Shown in pieces: positions 17,449-26,743 of a stretch of 64,000 nucleotides of DNA. Both the position numbers and the translations under genes were made by a program. Source of the stretch: CAZMXS01 sp964570325 (GTDB lineage Bacteria; Verrucomicrobiota; Kiritimatiellia; CAIQIC01; CAZMXS01); NCBI GenBank assembly GCA_964570325.1, contig CAZMXS010000017.1, positions 4,112-68,111 on the forward strand. The letters run 5' to 3'. The notes below the pieces were generated by a model. That model saw only the letters and a list, made by a program, of their open reading frames with translations, searched no databases and was not told where the DNA came from. How positions within the stretch are numbered: the first letter of the stretch is position 1; each line of letters starts with the position of its first letter.

Positions 17449-20400
17449 ATGCAGATCAACACCAATATTGGGGCGTTGTCGGTGTACCGGCACTATAGTT
17501 ATCACGTGGCCGGCCTGCGCCGTTCGCTGGGCCACCTGGCCGCGGGCCTGCGGATCAATACCGGCGCGGACGACCCCGCCGGGCTGGCTATGAGCGAACG
17601 TCTGCGCGCTCAATATCGCAACGCGGCGGCGGCCGCGTGCAACGTGGAAAACAAACTCAACTATCTCCAGACCACCGATGGCTGGCTGCAAAAGATCAAC
17701 GACCTGATGCGCCGGATGGGCGAATTAGCCGTCATGGCCAATGACGGCACCCGCGCACAAACTGATCGTGATAATCTGCAACGGGAGTTCGAACAGCTCC
17801 AAAAGGAAATCCAGCGCATTACCTCCGGGGCCACCGCCGCCGGCAAGTTCAACGGCTTGTACCTGTTCCGCGGCGGCACGGGTCAACCGGCCATGTCCGG
17901 CGACCTCGTGGATGGCATTTCCGTTCGCACCCGCGGCGTGGCCACAACCATTGGCCATGACGGTTCCACGATGACGGCCGCCACCTGGTCGGCCACCTAT
18001 AACTCGGTTGATGCCGCATGGACGTTCCGCAACGAAACCACCGGCGTTGTCGCAGCCGTGGTGCATGCGCCGCCGGACCAGGGCTTGAGTGTCAACCTGG
18101 AAGGCGCGTATGGCTTCCGGTTCGAAATCACCAAGCCCGAGAAAGGCATTTTCAGCACCAATGATCGTTTTACTTGGACCAATGTTCCCTATGTCCCGCC
18201 ATCCGGCGGAACCACCAGCTTTTTCAATCGCGGCGTAACCGGCGCCGCTGGAATCAGCACCCAGCTCGGCACCGGCTCCGGCGTCAGTTCATCCGCATGG
18301 GAAGCCGTCTATGACGCCGGCGCGCAGTTGTGGACCATCCGCAATGTCACAACCGGCATGGTGGCCGGCAGCATCACGGCCACGCCCAATCAGGGTGGCG
18401 CCATCAACCTCGAAGGCGTCAACGGCTTCCGTTTCACCATCACCGCCCCAACCCAGGGCACCTATGCCACCGGCGATCGCTTTGCCTGGTCCAACACCGC
18501 CTATGTTCCGCCGCCACTCGGCAACCCGGTGCTTACCGATCATACCGGCAGCACCCAGGGCTCAGGCAGCACGGCCATGCTGGGCGATGGCGCCGACCTC
18601 GTCACCGCCAGTTGGCAGGCTACATACAATCCCGCCACCCAGTTGTGGACGGTGCGCAACCTGACCACAGGAACCGATGTTGGCGTCATCGCCGCCGCGC
18701 CNNNNNNNNNNNNNNNNNNNNNNNNNNNNNNNNNNNNNNNNNNNNNNNNNNNNNNNNNNNNNNNNNNNNNNNNNNNNNNNNNNNNNNNNNNNNNNNNNNN
18801 NCGCAACCTGACCACAGGAACCGATGTTGGCGTCATCGCCGCCGCGCCGAATGCCGGCGGCAGCCTGGACTTGGAAGGCGTCAACGGCTTCCGCTTCACC
18901 ATCCAGGCACCCACCGCCGGCACCCAGTACACCCGCGGCGACCGCTTTGACTGGATCAACACCGCCTATGCGCCACCCGTGGTCAATCCGCCGGCGTTTG
19001 TCGGCGGCGGCGCCGGCTCCGGCAGCAACGCGACAGCCGGGACCGGCGCGGGCATCAGCACCGCGAACTGGAGCGCGACCTATGACGCGGACGCAGAACA
19101 ATGGACCATCCGAAATGAAACCACCGGTATCGTCGTCGGTTTCATCAACGCCGCCCCGGACGCCGGCGGCGCCATCCTGCTGGAAGGGCCCAATGGGTTC
19201 ATGTTCACGGTTGATGCGCCCGGCGGCGCCGACTACCAAACCGGCGATCGGTTCACCTGGAGCAACACCGCCGCAGTGCCGGCCACGGCCGGCTCGCCCG
19301 TTTTGACGGACAACACCGACGCGACCGTCGGCACCAGCAACAGCGCCATCCTGGGCAACGGCGACAGCATCCCCACCGCGACTTGGGTTGCGCGCTATAA
19401 CGCGGTGGCGCAACGCTGGACGATCACCAATTTCTCCAGCGGCGTGGATGTCGGCTTTATCAATGCGGCCCCCGACACCGGGGGCACGGTCAATCTGCTG
19501 GGCCCCAATGGATTCAGCTTCACGGTCAACGCCCCCGCTGCCGGCGTTTACAATACCGGCGACTTTTTTTCCTGGAGCACGACCGCCCATATTGACCGGA
19601 ACGTGGCGGCGCCCATCTTTACGGATGTCTATGTCCCCACTGTGGCTATCAGCCAAACCAGCCAACTGGGAGACGGCACCAGCGTGACGAACGCCAGTTG
19701 GAGCGCCATCTATGACGCCGTCGCCCGGCTGTGGACCATCCGCAATATCACGACCGGCGCGGTAGTCGGCAGCATCGCCGCCGCCCCGGACGCCGGCGGC
19801 GCGATCAACCTGGAGGGCGCGAACGGATTCCGCTACACCATCCAGGCGCCGACCAGCGGGCTGTATAACAGCGGCGACCGCTACAACTGGTCCAATCTCG
19901 CGCATACGCCGCCCGTGCTGGGCAACTCGTCTTTTCAGCATGCCGCGCCGGTCGTTTCCGCGGCGACGGTTGTCCAAGGGGACGGTTATGATATACCGAC
20001 CGCCGACTGGCGCGCCACCTATGACGCCATGGCCCAGACTTGGACCGTGCGCAATCTGACCACCGGCTTCGATTACGGTTCATTTGCGGCCGCGCCCAAT
20101 GCCGGCGGGACGTTAAGCAATATCAGCGGCGCATTCGGGTTCCGCTTGACGATCAATGCGCCCACCGCCGGCAGTTTCAGCACCGGTGATTTTTTTGAAT
20201 GGCAGACCACCCGCCACGAAGCGGCCGTCCCCGGCGTAGCCGATTTCCGCGATTACACGACCCTGCGTTTATCCCTGCAAGTCGGCCCCGACAGCAACCA
20301 GGTGTTCCGCGAAGCGGATATCATTCTGGAAGCCGACTATTACCGTGTGATCGGCTCGTATGTTACGTACCGCTACGGATCGGTCAACATGACGTTGCTG

Positions 20401-20751
20401 GGTTCGCTGCATCGGGCCGTGACCTGGGCCAGTCTGATCTGCCCGCAGAATGTCCGGATCGAGGCGCAATCGCTCGCGCAGGCGGCCGTGGATAAGATTA
20501 ACCTCGGCATTGACCATCTCAGCGGCATCCGGGCCGTCGTCGGCGCCGAAATGAACCGGATGCAACAGACGCTGAACGGTCTGCGCAACTACGAACAGAA
20601 CATCCGCGCCACCGAAAGCCGCATCCGGGATGTGGATGCGGCCTGGGAGACCGCCGAGCTGGCCCGCCAGCAAATCCTGGTTCAAATCGGCGTCGCGATG
20701 TTGGCCCAGGCCAATGCCATGTCCGCCATGGTGCTGAACCTGGTGCGCTGA
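17449..20751 (+). CDS. Giant flagellin with tandem repeat insertion
   Basis: The filament subunit is about 1100 residues as assembled, against 270-500 for common flagellins. The N-terminal D0/D1 helices are clear (MQINTNIGALSVYRH, HLAAGLRINTGADDPAGLAM, then the heptad-rich stretch to residue 135). The C-terminal D1/D0 is also intact (GIRAVVGAEMNRMQQTLNGL, ATESRIRDVDAAWETAELAR, ending MSAMVLNLVR). Between them, residues about 150-935 are at least seven tandem copies of a roughly 105-residue beta-rich unit, followed by a 65-residue unique linker. A 100-N gap lies in copy 3, so the copy number is uncertain. The start is supported by GGGGGTG 11 bases upstream. No export chaperone or other flagellar gene is in the window. 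Confidence 0.9.
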   Translation: MQINTNIGALSVYRHYSYHVAGLRRSLGHLAAGLRINTGADDPAGLAMSERLRAQYRNAAAAACNVENKLNYLQTTDGWLQKINDLMRRMGELAVMANDGTRAQTDRDNLQREFEQLQKEIQRITSGATAAGKFNGLYLFRGGTGQPAMSGDLVDGISVRTRGVATTIGHDGSTMTAATWSATYNSVDAAWTFRNETTGVVAAVVHAPPDQGLSVNLEGAYGFRFEITKPEKGIFSTNDRFTWTNVPYVPPSGGTTSFFNRGVTGAAGISTQLGTGSGVSSSAWEAVYDAGAQLWTIRNVTTGMVAGSITATPNQGGAINLEGVNGFRFTITAPTQGTYATGDRFAWSNTAYVPPPLGNPVLTDHTGSTQGSGSTAMLGDGADLVTASWQATYNPATQLWTVRNLTTGTDVGVIAAAXXXXXXXXXXXXXXXXXXXXXXXXXXXXXXXXXXRNLTTGTDVGVIAAAPNAGGSLDLEGVNGFRFTIQAPTAGTQYTRGDRFDWINTAYAPPVVNPPAFVGGGAGSGSNATAGTGAGISTANWSATYDADAEQWTIRNETTGIVVGFINAAPDAGGAILLEGPNGFMFTVDAPGGADYQTGDRFTWSNTAAVPATAGSPVLTDNTDATVGTSNSAILGNGDSIPTATWVARYNAVAQRWTITNFSSGVDVGFINAAPDTGGTVNLLGPNGFSFTVNAPAAGVYNTGDFFSWSTTAHIDRNVAAPIFTDVYVPTVAISQTSQLGDGTSVTNASWSAIYDAVARLWTIRNITTGAVVGSIAAAPDAGGAINLEGANGFRYTIQAPTSGLYNSGDRYNWSNLAHTPPVLGNSSFQHAAPVVSAATVVQGDGYDIPTADWRATYDAMAQTWTVRNLTTGFDYGSFAAAPNAGGTLSNISGAFGFRLTINAPTAGSFSTGDFFEWQTTRHEAAVPGVADFRDYTTLRLSLQVGPDSNQVFREADIILEADYYRVIGSYVTYRYGSVNMTLLGSLHRAVTWASLICPQNVRIEAQSLAQAAVDKINLGIDHLSGIRAVVGAEMNRMQQTLNGLRNYEQNIRATESRIRDVDAAWETAELARQQILVQIGVAMLAQANAMSAMVLNLVR
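17890..20255 (+). repeat. Seven or more tandem ~315-bp coding repeats in flagellin
   Basis: Each unit encodes roughly 105 residues with a conserved order: LGDG or similar, ASWxAxYD, a WTIRNxTTG core, VGxIxAAPxxGG, LEGxNGFRFTI, TGDRFxWSNTAY, then PVLxD. Approximate unit starts are 17890, 18226, 18538, 19003, 19309, 19624 and 19939. Units have diverged in sequence but keep this frame, consistent with an array of surface-exposed beta domains on the filament. Confidence 0.85.
18702..18801. other. 100-N assembly gap inside flagellin repeat 3
   Basis: The 47 bases before the gap (18655-18701) are identical to the 47 bases after it (18802-18848). This indicates a scaffold join made inside a repeat, with either a zero-length gap or one or more collapsed repeat units. 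The reading frame is preserved either way. Confidence 0.95.
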
Positions 20752-20845
20752 TCGTAACCGGCGCGCCCGGTGGTCGCGCCCTGCCGGCCTTTATCCGCAC
20801 CCCTTCCGGCTTGTATCCCAGCCGGTGTTTTTGCAGTGTTAAATC

Positions 20846-21241
20846 GTGCGCGCATCCTGGCTCAAATGCTTCTGGTTCTGGGGCCCTCCCGTCGCGTGGG
20901 CGGCAGCCATTTTTGTTGCCAGCTCGATTTCCCTGCCGCCCCGCCCGCCCGCTTATCCGCTGGAAGACAAGGTGATTCATCTGTTGATGTACCTGGTGCT
21001 CGCCCTTTTGCTTTTCCGGGCCTTCCGGCAGGACCGCCGCCAACCGGCTCGACAGGCCGCCCTGCTAGCCTTCCTGCTGGCCGCGGGGTACGGCATCACT
21101 GACGAACTCCATCAGGCCTTTGTGGCGCAGCGCCATTGCGACGCGCTGGACTGGCTCGCCGACGCCGCCGGCGCCGCGCTGGTCCTGCTGGCGGCCCGGC
21201 GCTCAACCGCCGCAGTGCCGGCGCGAAAGGAAACTCCATGA
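20846..21241 (+). CDS. VanZ-like family membrane protein
   Basis: This 131-residue protein has four predicted membrane helices (PVAWAAAIFVASS, HLLMYLVLALLLF, ALLAFLLAAGYGI, WLADAAGAALVLLA) and the VanZ-family motifs KVIHLLMY, DELHQAFV and an Asp-rich DALDWLAD. Family members are small membrane proteins of uncertain function; VanZ itself confers low-level teicoplanin resistance in enterococci, and nothing here implies that. A GTG start is used, and the stop overlaps the ligA ATG (ATGA), so translation is coupled to DNA ligase. Confidence 0.85.
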   Translation: MRASWLKCFWFWGPPVAWAAAIFVASSISLPPRPPAYPLEDKVIHLLMYLVLALLLFRAFRQDRRQPARQAALLAFLLAAGYGITDELHQAFVAQRHCDALDWLADAAGAALVLLAARRSTAAVPARKETP

Positions 21242-23280
21242 CAAAAACCGAAGCCCGTAACACCATCGAACAGCTACGCCGCGAGCTCGAACGACATAAC
21301 CGCCTCTACTATGTGGAAGCCCGGCCGGAAATTTCCGATCGCGAATATGACGCGCTCTACGACCAGTTGAAGGAACTTGAACGCCAGTTCCCGGACCTGG
21401 TGACGCCGGACTCGCCCACGCAACGCGTCGGCGGCGCGCCGCTCAAGGAATTCCGAAACGTCCGCCATCTCATCCCGATGATGTCGTTGGATAACACCTA
21501 TAACTTCGATGAACTGCGCGAATTCGACGCCCGCGTGCGCAAGCTCCTGCCCGGCGAGCGGGTCGCCTACGTGCTGGAGCCCAAGGTGGATGGCTGCTCG
21601 ATCAGCGTTCGCTATGAACACGGCCGCTTCACGCTCGGCAGCACTCGCGGCGATGGAACAACCGGTGACGATATCACCGCCAATCTTAAAACCATCCGCG
21701 CCATTCCCCTGGCGCTGACACCCGCGCCCGTCCACCCCGGCGAGTTGCCCCTGCCCCCCGCGCTGCTGGAGGTCCGCGGCGAGGCCTATCTGCCGGTCGC
21801 GGGTTTCCAACAGCTCAATGCGGCGCGCGCCAAGGCGGGCGAAGAGCTTTTCGCCAATCCGCGCAACGCCACGGCCGGCTCGTTAAAACAGCTCGACCCG
21901 CGCATCGTCGCCGCGCGCCCCCTGGCCGCGGTATTCTACGCCGTGGGCGCCACACGCGGCATCCAGTTCGCCAGCCAGGCCGAACTGCTGGAAGCCTTGC
22001 GGCGCTTTGGCCTGCCCACACCCCAATGCTGGTGGCTCTGCGACGGCATCGAGGCCGTAATCGCGCGGATCGGGGAACTCCAGCGCCAGGAGCACGAACT
22101 CCCCTATGAGATTGACGGCGCGGTGGTCAAAGTCAATGACTACGCCCAATGGCAACGACTCGGAACCACCGCCAAGGCGCCGCGCTGGGCCATCGCCTAC
22201 AAGTACGCGCACGAACAGGCCACCACGCGCCTCCAGGCCATCACCGTGCAGGTCGGGCGGACCGGCACCCTGACGCCGGTCGCCGAACTGGAGCCGGTGT
22301 TCCTCGCCGGCTCAACCATCGCCCGCGCCACGCTGCACAACGAGGAGGAGATCAAGCGCAAGGATATCCGGGTCGGCGACACCGTGGTGATCGAAAAGGC
22401 CGGCGAGGTCATCCCGGCCGTGGTCGGCGTCGTGACCGCGCAACGCCCGCCCAACGCCAAGCCGTTCGACCTGTTCCGGCATATCCACGGGAAATGCCCG
22501 GCCTGCGGCGGCCCGATCGCGCGCGACCCGGAGTTTGTCGCCTGGCGCTGCGAGAATATAGCCTGTCCCGCGCAGCTCAAACGCAGCCTGGAGCACTACG
22601 CCGGCCGCCGTGCAATGGACATCGAGAATCTCGGCGAAGCGTTGGTGAACCAACTGGTGGACCAAAGCCTGGTCCGCGATGTGGCCGACCTGTATGACCT
22701 GCGCGTCGAACAGTTGGCCGGATTGGAACGGATGGCCGAAAAATCCGCCGCCAATGTCGTCAACGCCATCGCCGCCAGCAAAGACCGCGAACTATGGCGC
22801 CTGCTCAACGGCCTGGGCATCATGCACGTCGGCGAGGGCGCGGCCCGCAAGCTCGCGGAGCATTTCGGCCACCTTGACGCCATCGCGGCGGCGGATGTCG
22901 AGCAATTGCAACGCGCGCCGGATGTCGGCGAAGTCATGGCCCAAAGCATTCACGATTTCTTCCGCAACCCGCGCAACCAGGCGGTGATCGCGAAGCTCAA
23001 GCGGCATGGCCTCAATCTGCGCGCCGCGGAAACCGCTGTCGCCACCGGGCCGTTTGCCGGGAAGACGGTGGTCATCACCGGCACGCTCCAGGTTTTTTCA
23101 CGCGAACAGGCGCAGGACGAATTGCGCCGCCGCGGGGCGCACGTCACCGATAGCGTCAGCAAGAAAACCGATTACCTCGTCGTCGGCGCGGCCGCCGGTT
23201 CCAAGCTCGAGAAGGCGCGGAAACTGGGGGTCCGGATCCTGGATGAACCCCAATTCATCAAATGGCTCAAGACCCCGTGA
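21238..23280 (+). CDS. ligA: NAD+-dependent DNA ligase
   Basis: This 680-residue bacterial DNA ligase seals nicks using NAD+. It shows the Ia domain (YYVEARPEISDREYDALYD), adenylation lysine in VLEPKVDGCSISVRYEHG, LEVRGEAYLP, NPRNATAGSLKQLD, DGAVVKVND, the OB domain (VGRTGTLTPVAELEPV), the four-cysteine zinc finger (CPACGGPI, then WRCENIACPAQ), helix-hairpin-helix repeats and a C-terminal BRCT domain (GKTVVITGTL, KTDYLVVGAAAGSKLEKA). The start at 21238 has AAAGGA upstream. It is coupled to the VanZ-like gene. Length and motifs are complete. Confidence 0.97.
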   Translation: MTKTEARNTIEQLRRELERHNRLYYVEARPEISDREYDALYDQLKELERQFPDLVTPDSPTQRVGGAPLKEFRNVRHLIPMMSLDNTYNFDELREFDARVRKLLPGERVAYVLEPKVDGCSISVRYEHGRFTLGSTRGDGTTGDDITANLKTIRAIPLALTPAPVHPGELPLPPALLEVRGEAYLPVAGFQQLNAARAKAGEELFANPRNATAGSLKQLDPRIVAARPLAAVFYAVGATRGIQFASQAELLEALRRFGLPTPQCWWLCDGIEAVIARIGELQRQEHELPYEIDGAVVKVNDYAQWQRLGTTAKAPRWAIAYKYAHEQATTRLQAITVQVGRTGTLTPVAELEPVFLAGSTIARATLHNEEEIKRKDIRVGDTVVIEKAGEVIPAVVGVVTAQRPPNAKPFDLFRHIHGKCPACGGPIARDPEFVAWRCENIACPAQLKRSLEHYAGRRAMDIENLGEALVNQLVDQSLVRDVADLYDLRVEQLAGLERMAEKSAANVVNAIAASKDRELWRLLNGLGIMHVGEGAARKLAEHFGHLDAIAAADVEQLQRAPDVGEVMAQSIHDFFRNPRNQAVIAKLKRHGLNLRAAETAVATGPFAGKTVVITGTLQVFSREQAQDELRRRGAHVTDSVSKKTDYLVVGAAAGSKLEKARKLGVRILDEPQFIKWLKTP

Positions 23281-23433
23281 CGAATCCGGCTTTCGTCTCC
23301 GACCGGCGCGGGGGGAGACCACTTCGCAGGTGTGCCGCGTGACCCACGCCGAACAGGAGGCGCGCGCATCGGAAACAAAACGAACTTCGACATCGCCCAG
23401 CAGCAGGTCTGGCTGCCGGCGGGCAGCCAGCGC

Positions 23434-25509
23434 TCACCGGACGGCGCGTTCGATCTCCAGCCGCAGATTCTGATAGACGCCCGCCAAGCGCCCGCCGCTC
23501 CGAATGCCGGCGTCAACAAGCGCCAGCGCCGCATCGCTTTGACCGGTCCGGATATATGACGTGATCAGCGCCTGGTCGCAAGCCAGCCGGTCTTCGACGC
23601 ACAGGCGCGGACGCGCCGCGAGCAGCAGCGGGATCGCCTCCGCCCATTCGCCCCGCAGTTGATGCAGCCGGCCGAGGTAGCGCTCCGTAAGCCCCGACTG
23701 CGAATATCCGTGCGCCAGCAGGAACCGGCCCTCCGCGATGGCGCGCGCGGCGGCGGCCCGCCCTGTTTCCGATAGTCCGCCAGCCAATCTCTCCTGGCAA
23801 GCCAATGCAAAGTACGCATACTCGATATGCCACGAGGTGTATTCCGGCACCTGGCGCCCGGCAATTTCGTAAAGCCGCAGCGCCTCGGCCGGCTGGTTCT
23901 CCCGCAGCAGAACCCGCGCGGCCATGGCGGTAATCGGCCGAATCCCCCCGGCATGCGGTTTCATCGTCTGCCATTCCCGCGCGACTGCCAGCATGCTGGG
24001 CGACATCCGCGCCTCCGCCGCGCGGCAGGCTTGGGCGTAGCGGGCGAGCGCCTCCGGATTGGATCGCGCCATGAACGCCACGCCAAAAAGCACGCGCAGG
24101 GTGTGGTTAACGCGGTACTCATCGTAGAAGTTCGCTCCCAGCCGCTCCGCCAAGCCGCGTGCATCAGCGCCCGGCCGCGCCAGGGCATCCGCCGGCGCCC
24201 GGATCGCATCCGGCAGCGCCGTCATCGCTTCCGCCATGGCGCGCGCCGCCCGCTCCTGACCGCGGAGGGACAGATGGACGTGATCATCCATCCATTCCCA
24301 GCCGGTGGCCCCATCCGACCCTTCCCGCCGGAGAATCTCCGCCAGGTCGCACAACACGGCGCCCTTCTCTTCGGCCACCGCGCGGATCGCCGCTTCGATC
24401 TCTGAAACCGGCCGCCACGGCAGGGTGTCCATGTCGCGCGCCGCCAGGAATGCCGCCCGCGCGCGCGCCCGGTCGCCCGCCGCGGCAAATGCCCGTCCCA
24501 ATTGGAAACGCGCCCGGGCATGGCGCGGCGCCCGCGCCACCGCCGCGCGAAATAGTTCCACCGCGGCAGTCGGATTCCCCGCGAGCAAGGCTCCGCCTTC
24601 GTCTAGCAGGCGCTGTATCTCCAGCCGTTGCGCATCTCCCAGCCCCGACTCATCCTCCTCGCCCATGGGGGCGAGGCCGGCCTCATTGGCGGCTGTGGTG
24701 CAGACGATGGCCGGAACACCGGCTGCGTTCACCTGGTCCAGCATCGCCCCCAGGTTCACCCGCAGATTACGGGCGGCGGCCGCGCGCAAGGGCGAGTCCA
24801 GCGGAATCACCGACCGGCCAATCATTTCTTCCATCAAGGTCCGTGACTCCTGCACCCGCCCGTAGCGCCATTCGGCCAGCGCTTGCGCCAGCGCCAGACC
24901 GCGCAGGGCGCGCAAAATACGGTGTGCGGCGGGCGGCAGGCTTCCCGTTGCGTTGATCGAACCGGTTCCATAGGCGCCAAAGAATTCGTTATTGCCTGTG
25001 TAGAAAATGAAAAGGTCCGGGTCGTACGCCAGCGCATCGCGCACCAGGTAGACGAGGGGGAAGCTCGCCACCGCTGTGGTTCCGAAGTTGATGACCTCCG
25101 CCGTCCGCCCGGTCCAGGCTTCGTTGAGGAGTTCCTGCAGGAAGGCGGACATCGCAAGATTGCGCGGCTGCGGATAGCCCTTGGCCGCCGATTCACCCAC
25201 CAGGAAAACGCGCACGGTGTTTGCCGGCTTGGGCATGACAAAGGAGTATTGCTCCGCATATCCCGGCCGGCTCGGATTGGCAAAGAAGTAGGGCTTCGCG
25301 GCCGCCGGTTCGACAATGCACAGCGTCTCTCCCGACGGCAGCTTACCTACCGCGCGCACGAACGGCGGATATCCACCCCATCCGAGCAGCCGCAGCAAAC
25401 CTTCGACCGCGGCCAACAGGCAGAATGGCAGGAACAAGGCCACCCATTTGAAAACGCGCCGCTTGCGGCTGGAGAGCCTACGTGGCGCTGCGTCGTGAAC
25501 CAGGAGCAT
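23434..25509 (-). CDS. Membrane-anchored SGNH/GDSL hydrolase-like protein with TPR tail
   Basis: This 691-residue protein has an N-terminal membrane helix (VALFLPFCLLAAVEGLL), then an SGNH-type domain: block I FLVGESAAKGYPQP (GES in place of GDS), a block II glycine in NFGTTAVASF, block III YTGNNEFFG, and DDHVHLSLRG with the catalytic Asp-x2-His about residue 405. A TPR-like segment is inserted (AVELFRAAVARAPRHARARFQLGRAF) and the C-terminal 250 residues are further helical repeats. Relatives are often O-acetyl esterases or alginate-acetylation proteins, with substrate unknown here. It starts 18 bases after the interrupted PEP-CTERM gene and may be co-transcribed. Confidence 0.8.
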   Translation of the reverse strand: MLLVHDAAPRRLSSRKRRVFKWVALFLPFCLLAAVEGLLRLLGWGGYPPFVRAVGKLPSGETLCIVEPAAAKPYFFANPSRPGYAEQYSFVMPKPANTVRVFLVGESAAKGYPQPRNLAMSAFLQELLNEAWTGRTAEVINFGTTAVASFPLVYLVRDALAYDPDLFIFYTGNNEFFGAYGTGSINATGSLPPAAHRILRALRGLALAQALAEWRYGRVQESRTLMEEMIGRSVIPLDSPLRAAAARNLRVNLGAMLDQVNAAGVPAIVCTTAANEAGLAPMGEEDESGLGDAQRLEIQRLLDEGGALLAGNPTAAVELFRAAVARAPRHARARFQLGRAFAAAGDRARARAAFLAARDMDTLPWRPVSEIEAAIRAVAEEKGAVLCDLAEILRREGSDGATGWEWMDDHVHLSLRGQERAARAMAEAMTALPDAIRAPADALARPGADARGLAERLGANFYDEYRVNHTLRVLFGVAFMARSNPEALARYAQACRAAEARMSPSMLAVAREWQTMKPHAGGIRPITAMAARVLLRENQPAEALRLYEIAGRQVPEYTSWHIEYAYFALACQERLAGGLSETGRAAAARAIAEGRFLLAHGYSQSGLTERYLGRLHQLRGEWAEAIPLLLAARPRLCVEDRLACDQALITSYIRTGQSDAALALVDAGIRSGGRLAGVYQNLRLEIERAVR

Positions 25510-25527
25510 TGAAACCCGGTTTGGGGC

Positions 25528-26247
25528 TTATGCGCGCCGCGCGCGACGGATCAGGCCCAGACCGGCCAGCGCTCCAAGGCAAAGCAACGCCGAGGTAGAC
25601 GGCTCGGGAATGGTGTAGGATACAAGGCCGCCACCGGTAGTCGAGGAGGTGTAGGTTTGATCCCACGCCGTGACGCTGACGTTCGGATTCGCCAACGCAT
25701 CAATCGCGGAGTCGCCGCCACCGCCGCCCGAAGAATAGATGTCGAAATAAAAAGTGTCATTGCCGGTCAGCCCCAGCGTGGGGCGCGAGAGGGCGCAAGT
25801 GACGAGGCTGGTAATGCCACCCGTGAAGGAAAACGCGCTCACTGCGCCGGAACCTTCCCAGGCACTCGACCCGTTATTATATGACCAGAATTGGGCGCCG
25901 CCGCCGCCATCCACTCATGAGCCAACCCAGAAATTCATGCCACCCACGGGCGCATCCAGATTAATCGGACGGCCCCAGCCGTTGCCCGTAGTCGTTCCAG
26001 CCGAGTCGCCGGTCGCAATGCCGATCATAAACTTGCCCCAGTCAGTTGAGGATATGTTGCCGTTGAGCGAGATCGTAAAAATAATATCGGACGCGTCGTG
26101 GGAGACTTCGGCCGCCAGGATGTCCAGCGTCCCGCCGCCGCTTGAAAGCCCCGGATCAATATCCCCGGCGCTGTCAGTATAAATATAGGAGGCCTGTAGA
26201 GAAACAGTCACCAAGAGCGCCGCCAGCGTACACAGCAATTTTTTCAT
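25528..26247 (-). pseudogene. PEP-CTERM protein gene with one in-frame TGA
   Basis: The start at 26247 gives a signal peptide (MKKLLCTLAALLVTVSLQAS) and a beta-rich domain up to NFWVGS. A TGA at 25917-25915 then interrupts. The same frame continues without any shift (VDGGGGAQFWSYNNG) to a textbook PEP-CTERM tail: IPEPSTSALLCL, a hydrophobic helix and RRARRA. The continuation has no start signal, so both halves are one gene of 239 codons. The TGA may be a real nonsense mutation, an assembly error (TGG for Trp fits the context), or readthrough. The PEP-CTERM tail normally targets proteins for exosortase processing; no exosortase lies in this window. Confidence 0.75.
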
Positions 26248-26275
26248 ATCGGTTCTCTTGCATAGCCGCAGCGTT

Positions 26276-26629
26276 TGGTGGAGGCGGGGGGAATTGAACC
26301 CCCGTCCGAGCAAGTTAGACCCTGGCCTCTACGCGCGTGTTCCGCCTTTGATTCTCGCCCGATGGACTGCCGGCGAACGGGCCATCCACAAGGCCAGCGA
26401 CCACGTGATATTTCGCCCCGGCAACCCGGTCACCCAATCCCGGGGCTATCCTGCTGTCGTCGCCTCACTCGCCTAGCAGGCGTCGGCGGTGAGACGTCGC
26501 GGAACTAAGCCGCGAGAGCCAGCTCTTCGTTGGCTTTTGTGTTTTTTTCCCGGATTTTTTACGAGGCCAACCGGGGTCCTCGGCGCGCCACCGGAGCCAT
26601 CGCTGACCCGTCGAAACCGGATCGCCCCC
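26276..26629 (-). ncRNA. ssrA: Transfer-messenger RNA
   Basis: The 5' end reads GGGGGCGATCCGGTTTCGAC, the diagnostic tmRNA opening. The 3' end is a T-arm (GGTTCAA context) and CGCCTCC pairing with GGGGGCG to form the 7-bp acceptor (one G-U), followed by A and an encoded CCA at 26278-26276. The tag frame reads GCC AAC GAA GAG CTG GCT CTC GCG GCT TAG (26534-26505), giving ANEELALAA with the standard LAA degradation ending. The resume codon is inferred from the Ala-Asn start common in tags; in-frame codons upstream (NTK) leave some doubt. tmRNA rescues stalled ribosomes together with SmpB. Confidence 0.95.
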
Positions 26630-26743
26630 GTGACTTAATGGAAATATAATTATTTTTCATTCCATTGTAAAGTGGCCACGCCGCGTTTTTTCCGGCCGGC
26701 GGAAACGCGAAAACGAATGCGAGTCTCATTTCAGCCACGAATT

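Noticed and set aside
18562..19977. Long minus-strand open frame of 471 codons opposite the flagellin repeats
   Set aside because: It mirrors the repeat pattern and has repetitive Gly/Asp/Arg composition, no signal or family motif, and depends on GC-rich codon use of the flagellin strand.
17890..20255. Tandem repeats considered as a CRISPR array
   Set aside because: Units are ~315 bp, diverged and in frame within one protein; there are no short identical repeats with unique spacers.
25915..25917. Selenocysteine reading of the in-frame TGA
   Set aside because: No convincing SECIS hairpin follows the codon, and the flanking residues suit Trp; no selenoprotein family matches.
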